Below are positions 1-10,520 of a DNA stretch of 64,000 bases, piece after piece. How positions within the stretch are numbered: position 1 is the first letter of the stretch; every line of letters begins with the position of its first letter. The notes beneath the pieces are model-generated. The model made no database searches and was not told the DNA's origin. It was given only the letters and a program-made list of their open reading frames with translations. The translations under genes were made by a program, and so were the position numbers. Source of the stretch: Plasmopara viticola (lineage: Eukaryota > Oomycota > Peronosporomycetes > Peronosporales > Peronosporaceae); contig MBPM02000003.1 in assembly GCA_001695595.3 (NCBI GenBank), positions 1,798,001-1,862,000 of the forward strand. The letters run 5' to 3'.

Positions 1-231
1 TTGTGTTCGTGCTAGACACTTTCCACTTTATTCATCTTTAACAGACGAGAGCCGCGCAAACCATCTGCACTTTCACACTCGAGTACAATAACGTGTGGCC
101 GGATAAATGTTGGCGGAGGAAGAGGTACCTGAGGCTAGTGATTTGAGAGAATCCTCGATCGCTGGATACGCGCACGGCGCTGCTGAGCAGTGAAAGCGCA
201 GCTCTCAAATGGTAGTAAATTATTCGCATAT

Positions 232-1381
232 GTAATGTAATGTAATGTATTACGTTATCGCGTTGCCAAGGTATAGACTGCTAGGCTCAGTCTGGCTAGT
301 CCACGGCATAGAGTGGTGTCCGCATACGTCAAGTCTCGTTCGGCGGGCAGTGCATCCAGCACCGAGGTCAAATGGGTCTTCCATTTCTTTCAGTCTTGTG
401 CAAGGGTACGTACCACTTCGAGGTCTTGTGCTGTCCGGAGTCGAAAGCCGGAGCCACGGGAAACAAGATTGTGGTCGAGTGTCGAGGGGAGCGTGGTGCG
501 GGGACGTCCGCGCCATTTTGCTGCGGTGGAGAAGAAGTAGGCACGCATCTGGAGGTCAGCTGGAATGTCGGGATAGCGGCGAAGTACATGGCCAAACAGG
601 CGCCAGCGAGCTTGTGTCAGTCGTAGTCTCAGCGGCCGCTCATCACAGAGGTCGTAGAGTCTTGCATTCGAAATGGGTCGGGGGTAGCGATAGCCAAGAG
701 CGTAGCGAAGCTGGCGGCGATGGAAACTCTCGAGGCCGTGGAGCTCTGACTTGGTAAGAGCCCAGTTGTACAGCAGAATCGGTAGAACGTAGGTGTTGTA
801 CAATCGAATGCGTGTCTTGGGTGAGATGAACGTGGGGTGGAGCCAGACGAACCAGAGGCGGTGGAGCGCGAGGGTGGCCAGGGACTTGCGTCGGGATAGA
901 TCTTTAATATCGCCGAGAAGTGTTCCGAGCTTCTTGGTGTGGTGCCAGGTTTCTTCTCGGGATCGGGCGTGTCGAGTGGCGCCCGACGGGTTGCAGTGGC
1001 GGCGGATTTCGGTGACTTTGGTCTTGGCTTCTTTTTTTTTTTTCAGGGTTAGAAGGAAGTCATCAATGCGGTGCTCACCTCTATCGTAGATCTTGGTTTC
1101 GCGGGGGCCAAGGATATCGACGCGGTAGCGCCGGAGATCTTCGGGGAGTGTTACGTGCTTCTTGCGCTTCGAACCTAGAGAATTCACATTAAAGGAGCCA
1201 ATCCGGATGCGGTTGGCGCGATTAAGGGCGTGGAAGGGGGTTTGGCCTGGTGCTGGAGACCGTCGCGTCGAGGGTGAGACTCGTTAGAGACCTGCAGATG
1301 CCCGAGAGCACCTGCCCGAAGCGCGCGAGCATTAAGCCCCCGCGCTTGGAAGGAGGGCGTCACCCCAACCTTTTCCGAAAA
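232..1381 (-). mobile_element. LINE (non-LTR retrotransposon) copy, internally deleted, with both ends kept
   Basis: The element lies on the minus strand. Its 3' end is at 232 with a short TGTAA-type tail (repeats at 231-246), and its 5' end is near 1381. It is framed by a perfect 11-bp direct repeat, TATTCGCATAT, at 221-231 and 1382-1392, which I read as the target-site duplication. The minus-strand reading frame 1187-390 starts with an endonuclease-like N-terminus (NVNSLG, then RRYRVDILG, then ETKI). It passes through an A-rich join (T-run at about 1030-1041 on the plus strand) straight into the region that follows the reverse transcriptase core in LINEs (RLYNTYVLPILLYN, HRRQLRYALGY, RWRLFGHVLRR). 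The catalytic RT core is missing, so this copy cannot move by itself. A second, shorter relative lies at 61150-61479. Confidence 0.85.
390..1187 (-). pseudogene. LINE ORF2 remnant: endonuclease N-terminus joined to post-RT C-terminus
   Basis: This 265-codon frame is the coding residue of the LINE at 232-1381. Residues 1 to about 50 resemble the first strand and helix of an AP-endonuclease (EEP) domain. From about residue 80 on it resembles the thumb/connection and C-terminal region downstream of the reverse transcriptase, including a motif like RLYNTYVLPILLYN and the GHVLRR stretch typical of LINE C-termini. Most of the endonuclease and the whole RT palm (with its YxDD box) are absent. The frame stays open across the join, but nothing suggests it is used as a gene. 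Confidence 0.75.
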
Positions 1382-1465
1382 TATTCGCATATATAACGAA
1401 TAAAATAAATTCATACAAACATGATTTAGTTTGATATTTAACGTTCGGCTGCATTATAAGAACAA

Positions 1466-2100
1466 ATGAGGGGTGTCCGGACTTGCATCTTCTGTTGCAA
1501 TTCGCTTCGAGAAACAAATCACATTGTCTACGAGGTACGAGGCAAGGATGTGATTATTCTATTTGTTCGACTCGATTTGAATATGGTTGCGCCATTGTCG
1601 CTGTTACAGGATGCCAAAGTCATCGCCATGTTAGATCGTAAGCCACGCGCCAAACAGCATGTACTGGTAATCCCGCTCGAACATATTCCTTACGTGGGCG
1701 ACCTCACGCCGTCGCACTACGACCTTTGTATGTAGCACATATGACAATCTATTTCTTTACTACTGCACGTATTTAATTGGCGCTGGACTGCAGTAAAGCA
1801 TATGATGGATATAGGAAAAAATATTTTAGCGAGCAGTGGATTTGTAGGCAAAGATAGCTGTCGGTACATGGCTGAGCATACGTCTTGCCCGCTAAAGAAA
1901 CTCTACTCACAACAAATGTATTGCGCAGATTTGGCTTTCATCGTCCACTGTTTGCGTCGATACCGCATCTGCACATGCATTGTCTAGGCTTACCATTTCT
2001 TCCATCGTGGAATCGCTTGCGATACATGGAGTCGATGCTGCCGACGTACATCAGCGCTGAAAGTGCTCTTGCTGCTTTGCGCACTAAAAAAGTACAGTGA
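1466..2100 (+). CDS. HIT-family (histidine triad) nucleotide hydrolase, HINT3-like, four exons
   Basis: The model joins 1466-1534, 1610-1727, 1794-1863 and 1929-2100, giving 142 residues. All junctions are GT-AG and the phases close exactly (0, 1, 2). The first intron (75 nt) is in frame and would otherwise add 25 foreign residues. The protein opens with CIFC, then has DRKPRAKQHVLVIP (the HIT beta-strand and loop), then RFGFHRP, and the catalytic triad as HLHMHCLGLPF. HIT proteins hydrolyse nucleoside 5'-phosphoramidates or nucleotidyl-lysine and adenylated products. The CxxC start and the GFHRP-to-HxHxH spacing are like HINT3 rather than a full aprataxin, and I see no C-terminal C2H2 zinc finger. 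It lies just upstream of MED8 and TDP1; MED8 runs towards it, with 46 bp between the two stop codons. Confidence 0.85.
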
Positions 2101-2146
2101 AGACAACCGCATAGTAATGCTATACATCTTCGTTCACAATCTGTTT

Positions 2147-2728
2147 TTACTCATACGTGCCGGACTCAATATACTTAAACTGCCGCGTTTGTGTACTCTG
2201 CGGTTTGGACTTGACTACGTACTTGTTAACTCGAATGGCCTTCAGCAGACTGTCTGACATCTCGTTAAAAGTCTCCTCCAAACCCTCCACCGCGTCATTG
2301 TGTGACACTACCAACTTCTGGAGCGCTTCTGTGTTCTTTCCGCGGGGCTTATCGGCCATGAGCTGTCGGTCTTCTTCCTCCATCTCTGGGTCCTCTCGGG
2401 TTCGCAAAAGTAGCGGAATATCCGCTGGGTTGGGCGTTGACATTCTCGGTACACAAGCAAAATGCTGTACTAAATCAGGAATTTCCTCATTCATGTTTTC
2501 CAGCTGCTTGGAAATCACCATGTACTGGCTCAGTAGCTCTGGCCTAACAATAGGGATGCGGCGTAGGAGCGACTGCTAACATATAACTAGAATGCATTCT
2601 TACCACGTGCTGGCTGGATTCCAAGCCAAATTGTGCTCCAGACGTGCAACAGTGTGACGCAAGTGGTCGGCTCGCGCCCGGATGCTGCTCAGAGCGCGGT
2701 CTACATCACCTCCCGCACCCGACTGCAT
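2147..2728 (-). CDS. MED8: Mediator complex subunit 8 (Med8)
   Basis: Exon 1 is 2728-2604 and exon 2 is 2543-2147, with a 60-nt intron (GTAAGA...TTAG). The product is 173 residues. The join creates a tryptophan codon, so the protein reads NPASTW-PELLSQY, matching the conserved W-P-x-x-L pattern of Med8. The best family signature is IPLLLRTREDPEMEEEDRQL, comparable to the human LRTKPDPEVEEQEKQL. N-terminal and C-terminal heptad-like helices fit Med8, which sits in the Mediator head module, touches TBP and Med18/20, and relays activator signals to RNA polymerase II. An alternative acceptor nearer the donor would give a 28-nt intron and the wrong phase. It is divergent with TDP1, with 83 bp between the start codons. 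Confidence 0.85.
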
Positions 2729-2811
2729 AATTTAAAAAGGAAATGCCCAAAATTTATAGAAAAGCACTCTGTTTTTGTCTCTTTTGCGAAAAAAGCAAAT
2801 TGAAGTTTCTA
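2729..2811. promoter_or_regulatory. Short bidirectional promoter between MED8 and TDP1
   Basis: Only 83 bp separate the MED8 start codon (minus strand) and the TDP1 start codon (plus strand). The interval is AT-rich with T- and A-runs, including a CTCTTTTGC stretch near the TDP1 side. Both genes must share this space for their core promoters unless one has a start site inside the other. I do not see a clear TATA box or an exact oomycete initiator, so this is inferred from layout. Confidence 0.5.
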
Positions 2812-4639
2812 ATGGCGGACACGACCCGCGCGCCTAAGCGCCAGAAACTTGCGACGAGTGCAGAGGTGACTGCTGTGTCATCGGAAGTAGCACTCTATTT
2901 AAACCGAATCAAAACGTCTCCATCTGCTCATAACCGTGAGTAAATCTCCCCGTCTAATGGCGACTTGCAACATTGATTTATCTGCTTCTTGTCATGCTGT
3001 AGTGCACTCTAAGAGTCTATCCGATGTACTAGATGGAGAGTATACTCGCTGTCTGCTCACCAATTACATGTATGACCTTCCGTGGCTCTTCTCCGAGTGT
3101 CCTCGACTACGACAAGTGCCAGTGTTGCTGGTACACGGAGAGAGAGATCGACAAGGGTATGTCGCTATCTGTAGACCACTCCACAACAAACAACTGAATA
3201 TACATTGCTATTGACGCTGTTGTAGAATGACCAAAGAGTGTCAAGAGTATTCCAATGTGACGCCTGTAGCCCCACCACTGCCCATACCTTACGGAACACA
3301 CCATACGAAAATGGTGGTAGCGCTGTACCCTGAAATTGTGCGGGTGGCAATTTTTACAGCCAATTTTTTGGCCAACGATTGGAACACTAAGACACAAGGA
3401 ATATGGTACCAGGATTTTGGGCTCAAGAAACTTTTTGACAGTGACGAGGAAGGAAAAGGGACTATCGCGGCTGGGTCGACTGACTTCGAAAGCGATCTGG
3501 TCCAGTATCTTTCCTCACTTGGAGCACCAGTTAAGGATTTTTGTAAAGAACTTGAAAGGTTTGACTTTTCAAAAGCAAGAGTTGCTCTTGTACCGTCAGT
3601 GCCTGGGGTTTACAAAGGCAAAGGTACAGCAATTTGCATAGTTTTGAGCGACTGGTTGAGCTCACAGAGAGGTATCTGTGACTAATGCTAAGAGATGGAG
3701 AAGTATGGACATCTTCGTGTGCGCAAGTGAGTCTTGGTGTACCGAGGTGGTAATTCAAACTTCCATCTGAATCTGATGTATGCAATGTAACAGACTCTTG
3801 AAAACGTACCAAATCTCTCCTACAGATAACCCATTGATTTGCCAGGTATGTGACTTCCTGTCATCTATACTCTATCGAGAATACCATTACTCCCAACAGT
3901 TTTCCCTAGTTTTCTAGCTTGGGATCGCTTGACGAAAAGTGGCTTTTCGGGGAATTTGCTGAGAGCCTCATGCCGGGCAAGAAGAACAATTCATCCATCC
4001 AAGCATTGCATATCATATGGCCTTCAGTTGAAAATGTGGTAAATTCGACTAAGATATTTCTTTGGCTAGAGAGAGATTCGAGTCCTAACACATTGATGTT
4101 GGATTTTGCAGCAAAACTCGCTCGAGGGATGGAATGCTGGACGTTCGATTCCGTGCCCGTTGAAAAATATGAAGCCGTTTTTGCATAAATATCTTCGAAA
4201 GTGGATGCCACCGTCGGAACTTTATCGTCAAAATGCCATGCCGCATATCAAGTCGTATGCTCGCTTCAATCCAAGCGATGATAGAGCGGGAGAGCTTGAC
4301 TGGGCAATCGTTACGAGCTCAAACTTGAGCAAAGCTGCGTGGGGTTCGTTTCAGAGGAACAAGACGCAGTTCATGATCCGGTCGTACGAGCTTGGTATCA
4401 TGTTTTTACCTCCACTTTTAGGACATCAAAGCAATGAAATCCCGGCGCATCTTGCGACAATTGGGAGTAAAGCGGCTGACGTGTCCGAAGGTGTACCCAA
4501 AGCTCAACGAATTGAGCTTCTTCCATTGCCATATACTTTTCCACTGACTACTTACGATCCAAGAAAAGATGAGCCTTGGGTCTGGGATCTTGTGCGAAAA
4601 AGCCCAGACATATTCGGAAGTGCCTATATTCCGCACTAA
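2812..4639 (+). CDS. TDP1: Tyrosyl-DNA phosphodiesterase 1, seven exons
   Basis: The exons are 2812-2935, 3003-3156, 3226-3623, 3693-3726, 3794-3845, 3910-4038 and 4112-4639, coding 472 residues; all six introns (64-73 nt) are GT-AG and the phases agree. TDP1 is a phospholipase-D superfamily enzyme that removes topoisomerase I peptides and other adducts from DNA 3' ends. Both HKD half-sites are present: GTHHTKM in exon 3 and NAMPHIKSY in exon 7, followed by SSNLSKAAWG and MIRSYELG, which are typical of TDP1. LLVHGER before the first motif and PWVWD near the end also match. Intron 4 removes a stop-containing stretch so that VYKGKEMEKYGHLRV is continuous. The N-terminus is short (about 40 residues before the catalytic fold), as in non-animal homologues. 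The catalytic residues look intact. Confidence 0.92.
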
Positions 4640-4890
4640 CAGAAGATTGAATTGGCGGAGTTTGCAGTTGCATTTCAGTATCAGCATTAATTTTGGCGAG
4701 GAAACTGTGTGTTGAAGTAATTTCTTGACTCTTTCAAAGCTCATGATATGTAGAACGTAGTATTGGAGAGATGACGCGAAATCATGTTTAATCTCGGAAG
4801 ACAAAGCACGAATAGGCGCAGCGTTTCAGTTATTTATTAATGAAACGGACTGCTTTTCATTGGCCTTAGCTCTGACTTGAGATAACTAGG

Positions 4891-7283
4891 ATGAAGCCAA
4901 CAACGTATGTGAGGTAAGTGTTTTGTGCGCATCGAATGATTTCCCGTTGCGCCGACGGGGAAAGGTATCAATTGACGTGATTGTTGGTTACAGGGTAGTG
5001 TTGCCGTCAGACGAGCTTGTTCGTATGAAGTGTATCGCGAGCATGACTGTTGCAGATTTAATGAAAACTTTGAAAAAGCGCTGCAGCATGCATATAGCTA
5101 TGAGTGTCGATAGTTTGGGCAACAAAACTGGTGAAAGTAATAATAGTGAGAACGACCCGACCGTTGAATCGACTACATGCTATCGGCTAGAAGGCAACGC
5201 GCCGGAATCGATTCAAGGAAAGCTGATTCTTGTCCGCACAGAAATGGGTAAAAAATTGGTCCTTTTATTGTTTACACTTTGAGTACTGATAAAGTATCTA
5301 TTTGACTTGCTTACAGAACTAAACGCGCAGGCTTTAGTCACTAATGAAGTTAAAGAGCTCGACATTTTGGAGTTTAAGATTGATAGCTTGCGCTCTCTCG
5401 AACCGACTCTTTCGCGTGGTATTATGTCATCACATAAGATCGCGCCAATTAAATTTCCGTATCCTCAAGTAGTTAAGAAGACACAACAACCGCTTTTGCC
5501 AACTTTGATAAAAATCTGTCAGAAGAGAGATGAGAAAGCGATGCGAATCAAGAGTAAAATGTCGACAATTTTTCTCGCACGTGCAGAGGTGAATCGTGAT
5601 TTAGAAGTAAGGAAAAAATATTCAATCCAGCTTTCCAATGTGGCACAAGCTCTTTTTCGGAAGCGAGCTCGTCAACATGCTACGACTCAGGAGAAACGAT
5701 TGCGTTTGCTAGCTGCTCGATTTCGAAAAGCTCAGAAGGATGCAAAGTGTACCGAGCGCATCCTCCTTCGGGCTGGATTCCAATTAATTGAGCGCATACG
5801 TCTAGTTCAAGAAAATGTACGGCGACTGGTTTGTCTTCTCCGCGATGCAGTGTTGGGTAATAATCTTGTAGGCATGTGCGACTTACTTTCAATAGCAAAA
5901 GCTATGGTGAAGGCATTGGCGCACACAAAAGTCGATACAAATCTAGTCCCGTCATCTATTTTACAAGATGATAACGAAAATCTAGTTCGAAGACTGTCGA
6001 GAAATATAGCTGGCAAAGATGGAGGGATTACTGTTGTATTACAAGGATGGGTCGTCTCTGCAGAGTGGGGAACGTTTTGGAGATCGCAGCGTAGAGAATA
6101 TGCCTGTTTGTGTGACAACTACATGCTCTATTTTTTCTCGAGTCGAATGCAGTGTTCCGATTATGTATTTGAGCTAGGACGAGAACGTAATGGCAGCGCA
6201 TCTGAGACCAGCAAACGTCTGCTGAAACACAACAGTCCATTGAGTCAGGTGGATTTATCTGAGACCGACTGGACAGTTCGAAAGACTTTTCAAGACGAGA
6301 GTCATGGAGCGCTGCACCGAAATGCGTTTGCCTTTTTTGATCTAGAAGGTCGGATACGTTTGATTCTAGACGTAAATTCTAGCGCTGAAGCGACAAAGTG
6401 GGCACGAGTAATAGCAGGTGAAATCAGCCGATACAAGTTGATTGCTCGAATGCGTGAGTTGAATGAAGAACTTGCTAGAAAGGACTTAGAAGAAGAAGAA
6501 CACATAAACAATGCAAATCGGTTATCAGCATGGACTGAGATACTAACGCAGTCATCAGCAGTGATGAACGACAATCATGCATTGATTATCCCTCTGTGTT
6601 CGTTGTACTCACAAATTGATCGACAAAGCAAGACAGCGCGAGCAGAGCGATACAAATCGTGGACACTTGGTCAAGCGTTAAAAGATTTGCAGCGAGATTG
6701 TGTTAAAGTGAATGGTCTTGTTCTAGCTGGAAAGTCATTGGAAGCAAACGTCTCTACGTTGACGCTTGAATTACTGAAGTGCTCGGAAGCAGGACGACAG
6801 TCGGAGTTTAAAGCACGACACTCGAAAATTTCGATGCCATTAAATGAGGCCGAGATGGTTGCGCTACGTTTTGCCCAACAAGTAATAATCTTCAGTTCAC
6901 GCACTCACGGGGGTGGAGACATCTTCGACTCACTGCATTTATTGTTTGATTCTCAGAGATACTGTGTTTGCCCGGAAACAGAATCGATCGAGCCGATTGA
7001 AATTATAGTTTCACAGAAGGTGGATACTCTCCATGCAAACATTACCATGAAGATGACGTATCGTGTGTTTCTGAAGAATTGTATTGGTCCCAAGGATAAT
7101 GGAGCGGAAATGCTTGTGCCAAAATTTGACTGTTCTAGTGAAAACGTTAAACGAAAACAGACGGCAGAATTTAAAATTGTAGGAACGCACTCACAACAAG
7201 TAAGCTGTAACTTTATCGAAGCTAATAACGTCGAAGGGAGCATTCAATTACAGGTTGCAAAGGAGACTTTTGTTAACACCTAA
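4891..7283 (+). CDS. Large PH-domain protein, oomycete type, function unknown
   Basis: The exons are 4891-4913, 4994-5247 and 5317-7283, coding about 747 residues. The start is MKPTTYVR, chosen because intron 1 (GTAAGT...TTACAG) joins a 23-nt first exon to VVLPSDELVRM. The N-terminal 40 residues could be a small ubiquitin-like or Ras-binding fold, by pattern only. Residues about 150-200 are strongly basic and helical. A PH domain spans about residues 332-463: it opens with LQGWVVSAEWGTFWR and ends with the conserved helix ATKWARVIAGEI, with a serine-rich insertion in the middle. The PH helix tryptophan is present. The C-terminal 250 residues hold a helical bundle and a beta-rich tail that I do not recognise. 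PH domains usually bind phosphoinositides or small GTPases, so signalling or membrane traffic is plausible. The stop overlaps the 3' end of the next gene. Confidence 0.8.
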
Positions 7284-8259
7284 GAGAGTGCGACGAAATT
7301 TTTCTCGATCTTGCGATCGACGCTATCCACCACGGACTCGACTCGGCGAGTTTCATGCCATCACCAATCTCAATGGATGGAATGGAGTTATCGGTCGATA
7401 TCAGAGTACTTGGCGTTTCAATTGCGTTGCACAGTATAGTAATCGGTACTGTAACATTGCCATTATCGTGGTTGGAAGGCGGGATATTTTCTACGTCATC
7501 TGAGGTACTTTCGCCGGGATATAGTTGAATTGGTCTTAATAAGCGATCGGCTGCACTCACTACGCGCAAAGATTCGATGATGTCGGCTTTCGATTGCTGA
7601 AGTTTCTTGCTATCAAGAGGGTTGTACGAGCTGAAAACAAAACGATTCCAATTTAACAGCTTAACCGACCACTTCTGAACCAAATCTTTGCTGGGCGCAA
7701 GGAAGAAGATATGATAATTGCTTGTAATTGCTTTGGGTAAAGTGGAAGGCTTTGGTGGTGTCATTTGCTTGGTGCAATCATCATTGTCATCGCTGCTGTC
7801 CGAACAAGTGTCGTCATCAAGCTGCCGCCGACTAACAACGTTGGCTTTGATTTCGAAAAGGTTGATCGAGTGCATGACGTTGATCTCGATGCGATAGCTA
7901 GTCAGCTGAAACGATTCCACAGGCTCGTCATGATGACACGAAGGTGACTTGTAGCCGCGTAGAAAGCCTTCTTCGACAATGTAGTAGAGTACACGCGAGT
8001 AAACGGGGCTGCTAGCGTCGGAACGCTGTCTCCAGACTGGACGTGAGTCAGGGATGCATGCTTCATTCGGAACGCGAATTAAGTAGCCCTCCATTATACC
8101 AGGGATTGAAGTATTTGTTCGAAGGGGTTTTCTTTGAATTCGTCCTGTCGATTGGTATGTCGTAAAATGACCGAGGAAACAAACGACATTCTCGATCACA
8201 TGTTTTTCGTCCTCGAACGAATTTGTAAGCGTTTCACGATTAACAGACCGTGCTCGCAT
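7273..8259 (-). CDS. PH-domain protein, second, convergent with the previous gene
   Basis: The frame runs from the ATG at 8259 to a stop at 7273 and codes about 328 residues. The open frame extends 15 codons further upstream but begins there with GTG, so I chose the first ATG. From about residue 54 it reads IMEGYLIRVP, then RVLYYIVEEGFLRGYKS, a strand-rich middle, an acidic insert (DDDTCSDSSDDNDDC) and a terminal helix with VQKWSVKLLNW. This is a PH-like domain with long loops, ending near residue 220. The remaining C-terminal part is polar and probably disordered. No catalytic domain is visible. It could be a small phosphoinositide-binding adaptor. Its last 11 bp overlap the end of the PH gene on the opposite strand. 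Confidence 0.7.
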   Translation of the reverse strand: MRARSVNRETLTNSFEDEKHVIENVVCFLGHFTTYQSTGRIQRKPLRTNTSIPGIMEGYLIRVPNEACIPDSRPVWRQRSDASSPVYSRVLYYIVEEGFLRGYKSPSCHHDEPVESFQLTSYRIEINVMHSINLFEIKANVVSRRQLDDDTCSDSSDDNDDCTKQMTPPKPSTLPKAITSNYHIFFLAPSKDLVQKWSVKLLNWNRFVFSSYNPLDSKKLQQSKADIIESLRVVSAADRLLRPIQLYPGESTSDDVENIPPSNHDNGNVTVPITILCNAIETPSTLISTDNSIPSIEIGDGMKLAESSPWWIASIARSRKISSHSLRC

Positions 8260-9029
8260 ACAGTAACGGATTTGCAAACTGTGTCCAAATGTCGTATTTG
8301 GCACTTAAATATAAAGTGCATTTTCGGGTCAACTCTTTAATTTTTTAATACATTAAAACCGATACATTCGATCAGTGCTTGCTTGCTAATCCTTCTTGTT
8401 TTTGTGACTCGTGTACGCTCTTTTACTAGACAACTCTTTAAGCGGAATCGTTTTTCTGGCGTTTCAAGTGTTCAGGTAAGTCTTTGCCATTTCAGTAGTG
8501 CCATGAAGATACATACCTTAAAGCGCGTAATTGCAGTTCCTTTTACTAAACTTTTTTCAAGCAACTGCGGCGAATGTGCGCTAATTAAAAATCAATCTTT
8601 TTCAGCGGCACATGTCGTCGACAGCCCAGGCGCATATGAGCGAAGTGAGCCAGCTCTTCGCTGTACTTTCTCAGTGGTAACCCATGAGCTCATCGAATAG
8701 CACATTAAAAAGAACGTATTTCGGAGCAAGCAATATGATAAGGTATGTAAAGTCATTTTACCTTTAAGTATTGCAGCTGTACGTTGAATATTGCAAGAAA
8801 GATCCACTATTCTTTAATTAAAGCTCAATACTCAGTATTTGACGAACGAAGAACGAGTTTAACGTTATGCTTTTGACCGAGCTGCGATTGGAGACTGATA
8901 CTACACGTAATTTACGACAGCAAGCTTACAGACCGATCGCCTTGTATTCGTGGTGGCGCACCATAAGCGCGCATAGCTTCTGACAAATTGTTGAGATCAC
9001 ATTTCTACTAATTGACACCATCTTGCTAA
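8260..9029. other. Intergenic interval, possible minor spliced transcript
   Basis: The interval lies between the 5' end of the minus-strand PH gene and the 3' end of the hydrolase gene. On the plus strand there is a good donor (CAG|GTAAGT near 8475) and a good acceptor (TTTTTCAG near 8604), followed by an ATG (8611) whose frame closes after 22 codons. A second donor-like site (GTATGT) is near 8742. I could not build a convincing protein without introns of 24-34 nt, which is shorter than any other intron here, so I do not call a gene. Confidence 0.25.
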
Positions 9030-10520
9030 TTACTTCGCAAAATTGTCCTCAGACTTGTCTTCTGTATCACTCGAATTATCGATACTCAATCGTCGGTCCA
9101 ACTCTGCATCTGAAAGAATGCTCGAGGCGCTAGTTTTGATCGAATCGAGAATGGATAATTCTGCTGCCACTTCAGTGCCATCACCTGCACGCGACGTATC
9201 GCCTTCGCTACGACGACGCTGCTTTCCTACACTTGTCACGTCTTGAGTGTTCAAAGCCACTGATTTAATCTGTGTACTTGTCGGACTTGATCGACTAGCA
9301 GGCGAAATCTTTGACTCCTCTACAATCTGCCTGTCGTCGGCTGCATGCTTACTTGATCTCCTATATCGCGCGTAGAGCTTCAGCACGAGCTCCACCATCT
9401 CCTTCTTCTCTATACACGTGACATCGCTGTATCCAGCACGATCGATACACTGTTTAAGTTCCTTAATCGACATTTTATGTACTGTTTCAATCGAAATTTC
9501 TGGCTCGAGCGGGTTCTTATATAGTCGTGTTGGTTTCGGGCGCTTTGGAGACACCTTTTTATCCGATTGTATCAGATTTTGACGCTGTGCTGGGGACAGG
9601 TCAAACGTTGATAGATCATCCGGTAGAGGCATAAGTCCCACCATCACTCGCAGGAATTGCAAAGCCTGGATAAAAAAGTTAAAGGGGCGTTGACAGTTGT
9701 GTCCACCCGGAAATTTAAACAATTGATTCGGTCCATTGTGAAGTTTATACAGCGCCTCGACGTGATGGGGTCCCACCAATTCATCTTGTAATCCAACCAC
9801 AAAGAACGCTGGGACGACACACTTGTGAATCTTGGCAATCGGCTTCAACTTAAACATGTCAAACTTGGCTCGCTTTTTAATATCGCGTCGAATGAGTCTC
9901 ATCACCAGCCTTACTGCAATTTTCGGTACGCCCAATTTCCCATCATCCACCAATTCAGTAGCAAGTTTTGAAAGACTCGAAAAAGGCGAGTCCAGCACCA
10001 TGGCATTCACAGTCGAGTCCGACTCTGCGTACATAAGTGCTGCTACTGCGCCCATACTGCGTCCCCAAAGACACAGACTCGAGATCTCTCCTGTCTTTCG
10101 CACATACTTTACGGCCGTCGCAATGTCCGTCTGCTCGTGGTAGCCCAGCGATACAAATTTGCCTTGGGACAATCCTGACCCACAGAAATCCAGTGCAAAG
10201 ACGGTAAATCCTGCTGGTAGCGCATACATTACGATCTCTAATGCTCCCAGTCGACAGGAACTATTGCCGTGGAGCACCATTATGCACGGCCATTTTTCTT
10301 GCGCTGCAGTAGGTTCGGTTTTGACCTTGCGAGGCTTCCACCAGCTGCACTCGAGTGTGTAGCCAGCCGGATTCTTGAGCTTTAAATCTGTGCGTTGCAC
10401 TGATACATCTCCAATCTGTACGCGCTTTGGTCCAAGCTCTGAAGGGGCGTACTGAGCCCTTAAAGGCCGGATCACGGTACTCACCAGCCCTTCGTAGCCC
10501 TCTCGAACCATCGACCACAT
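9030..10520 (-). CDS. Alpha/beta-hydrolase (serine hydrolase, S9/ABHD-like) with SAP-like C-terminal helices
   Basis: This is a single exon of 496 residues starting MWSMVREGYEG. The alpha/beta-hydrolase fold is complete. The oxyanion strand is MVLHGNSSCR (residues 81-90), the nucleophile elbow is GRSMG with Ser155, the acid is Asp246 in GLQDELVG and the base is His274 in GGHNCQRP. ALDFCGSGLSQG at 109-120 is typical of the family. Such enzymes hydrolyse esters, thioesters or peptides, and substrate cannot be told from sequence. After a basic linker, residues 351-386 (SIKELKQCIDRAGY...CIEKKEMVELV) form a helix-turn-helix resembling the SAP-like segment of some E3 ligases and ARMET proteins. The last 100 residues are Ser/Asp-rich and look disordered. 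There is no signal peptide, so a cytosolic place is likely. Confidence 0.85.
   Translation of the reverse strand: MWSMVREGYEGLVSTVIRPLRAQYAPSELGPKRVQIGDVSVQRTDLKLKNPAGYTLECSWWKPRKVKTEPTAAQEKWPCIMVLHGNSSCRLGALEIVMYALPAGFTVFALDFCGSGLSQGKFVSLGYHEQTDIATAVKYVRKTGEISSLCLWGRSMGAVAALMYAESDSTVNAMVLDSPFSSLSKLATELVDDGKLGVPKIAVRLVMRLIRRDIKKRAKFDMFKLKPIAKIHKCVVPAFFVVGLQDELVGPHHVEALYKLHNGPNQLFKFPGGHNCQRPFNFFIQALQFLRVMVGLMPLPDDLSTFDLSPAQRQNLIQSDKKVSPKRPKPTRLYKNPLEPEISIETVHKMSIKELKQCIDRAGYSDVTCIEKKEMVELVLKLYARYRRSSKHAADDRQIVEESKISPASRSSPTSTQIKSVALNTQDVTSVGKQRRRSEGDTSRAGDGTEVAAELSILDSIKTSASSILSDAELDRRLSIDNSSDTEDKSEDNFAK

Noticed and set aside
245..757. 170-codon plus-strand frame
   Set aside because: It is antisense to the LINE remnant, which has clear family motifs on the minus strand.
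2544..2603. 28-nt intron in MED8 (acceptor at GTTAG before CAG)
   Set aside because: Phase does not close; the 60-nt intron gives the correct phase and restores the conserved W-P motif.
8611..8820. Small spliced gene with a C-terminus like LYVEYCKKDPLFFN
   Set aside because: It needs introns of 34 nt and 24 nt, far shorter than others in this window, and there is no family match.
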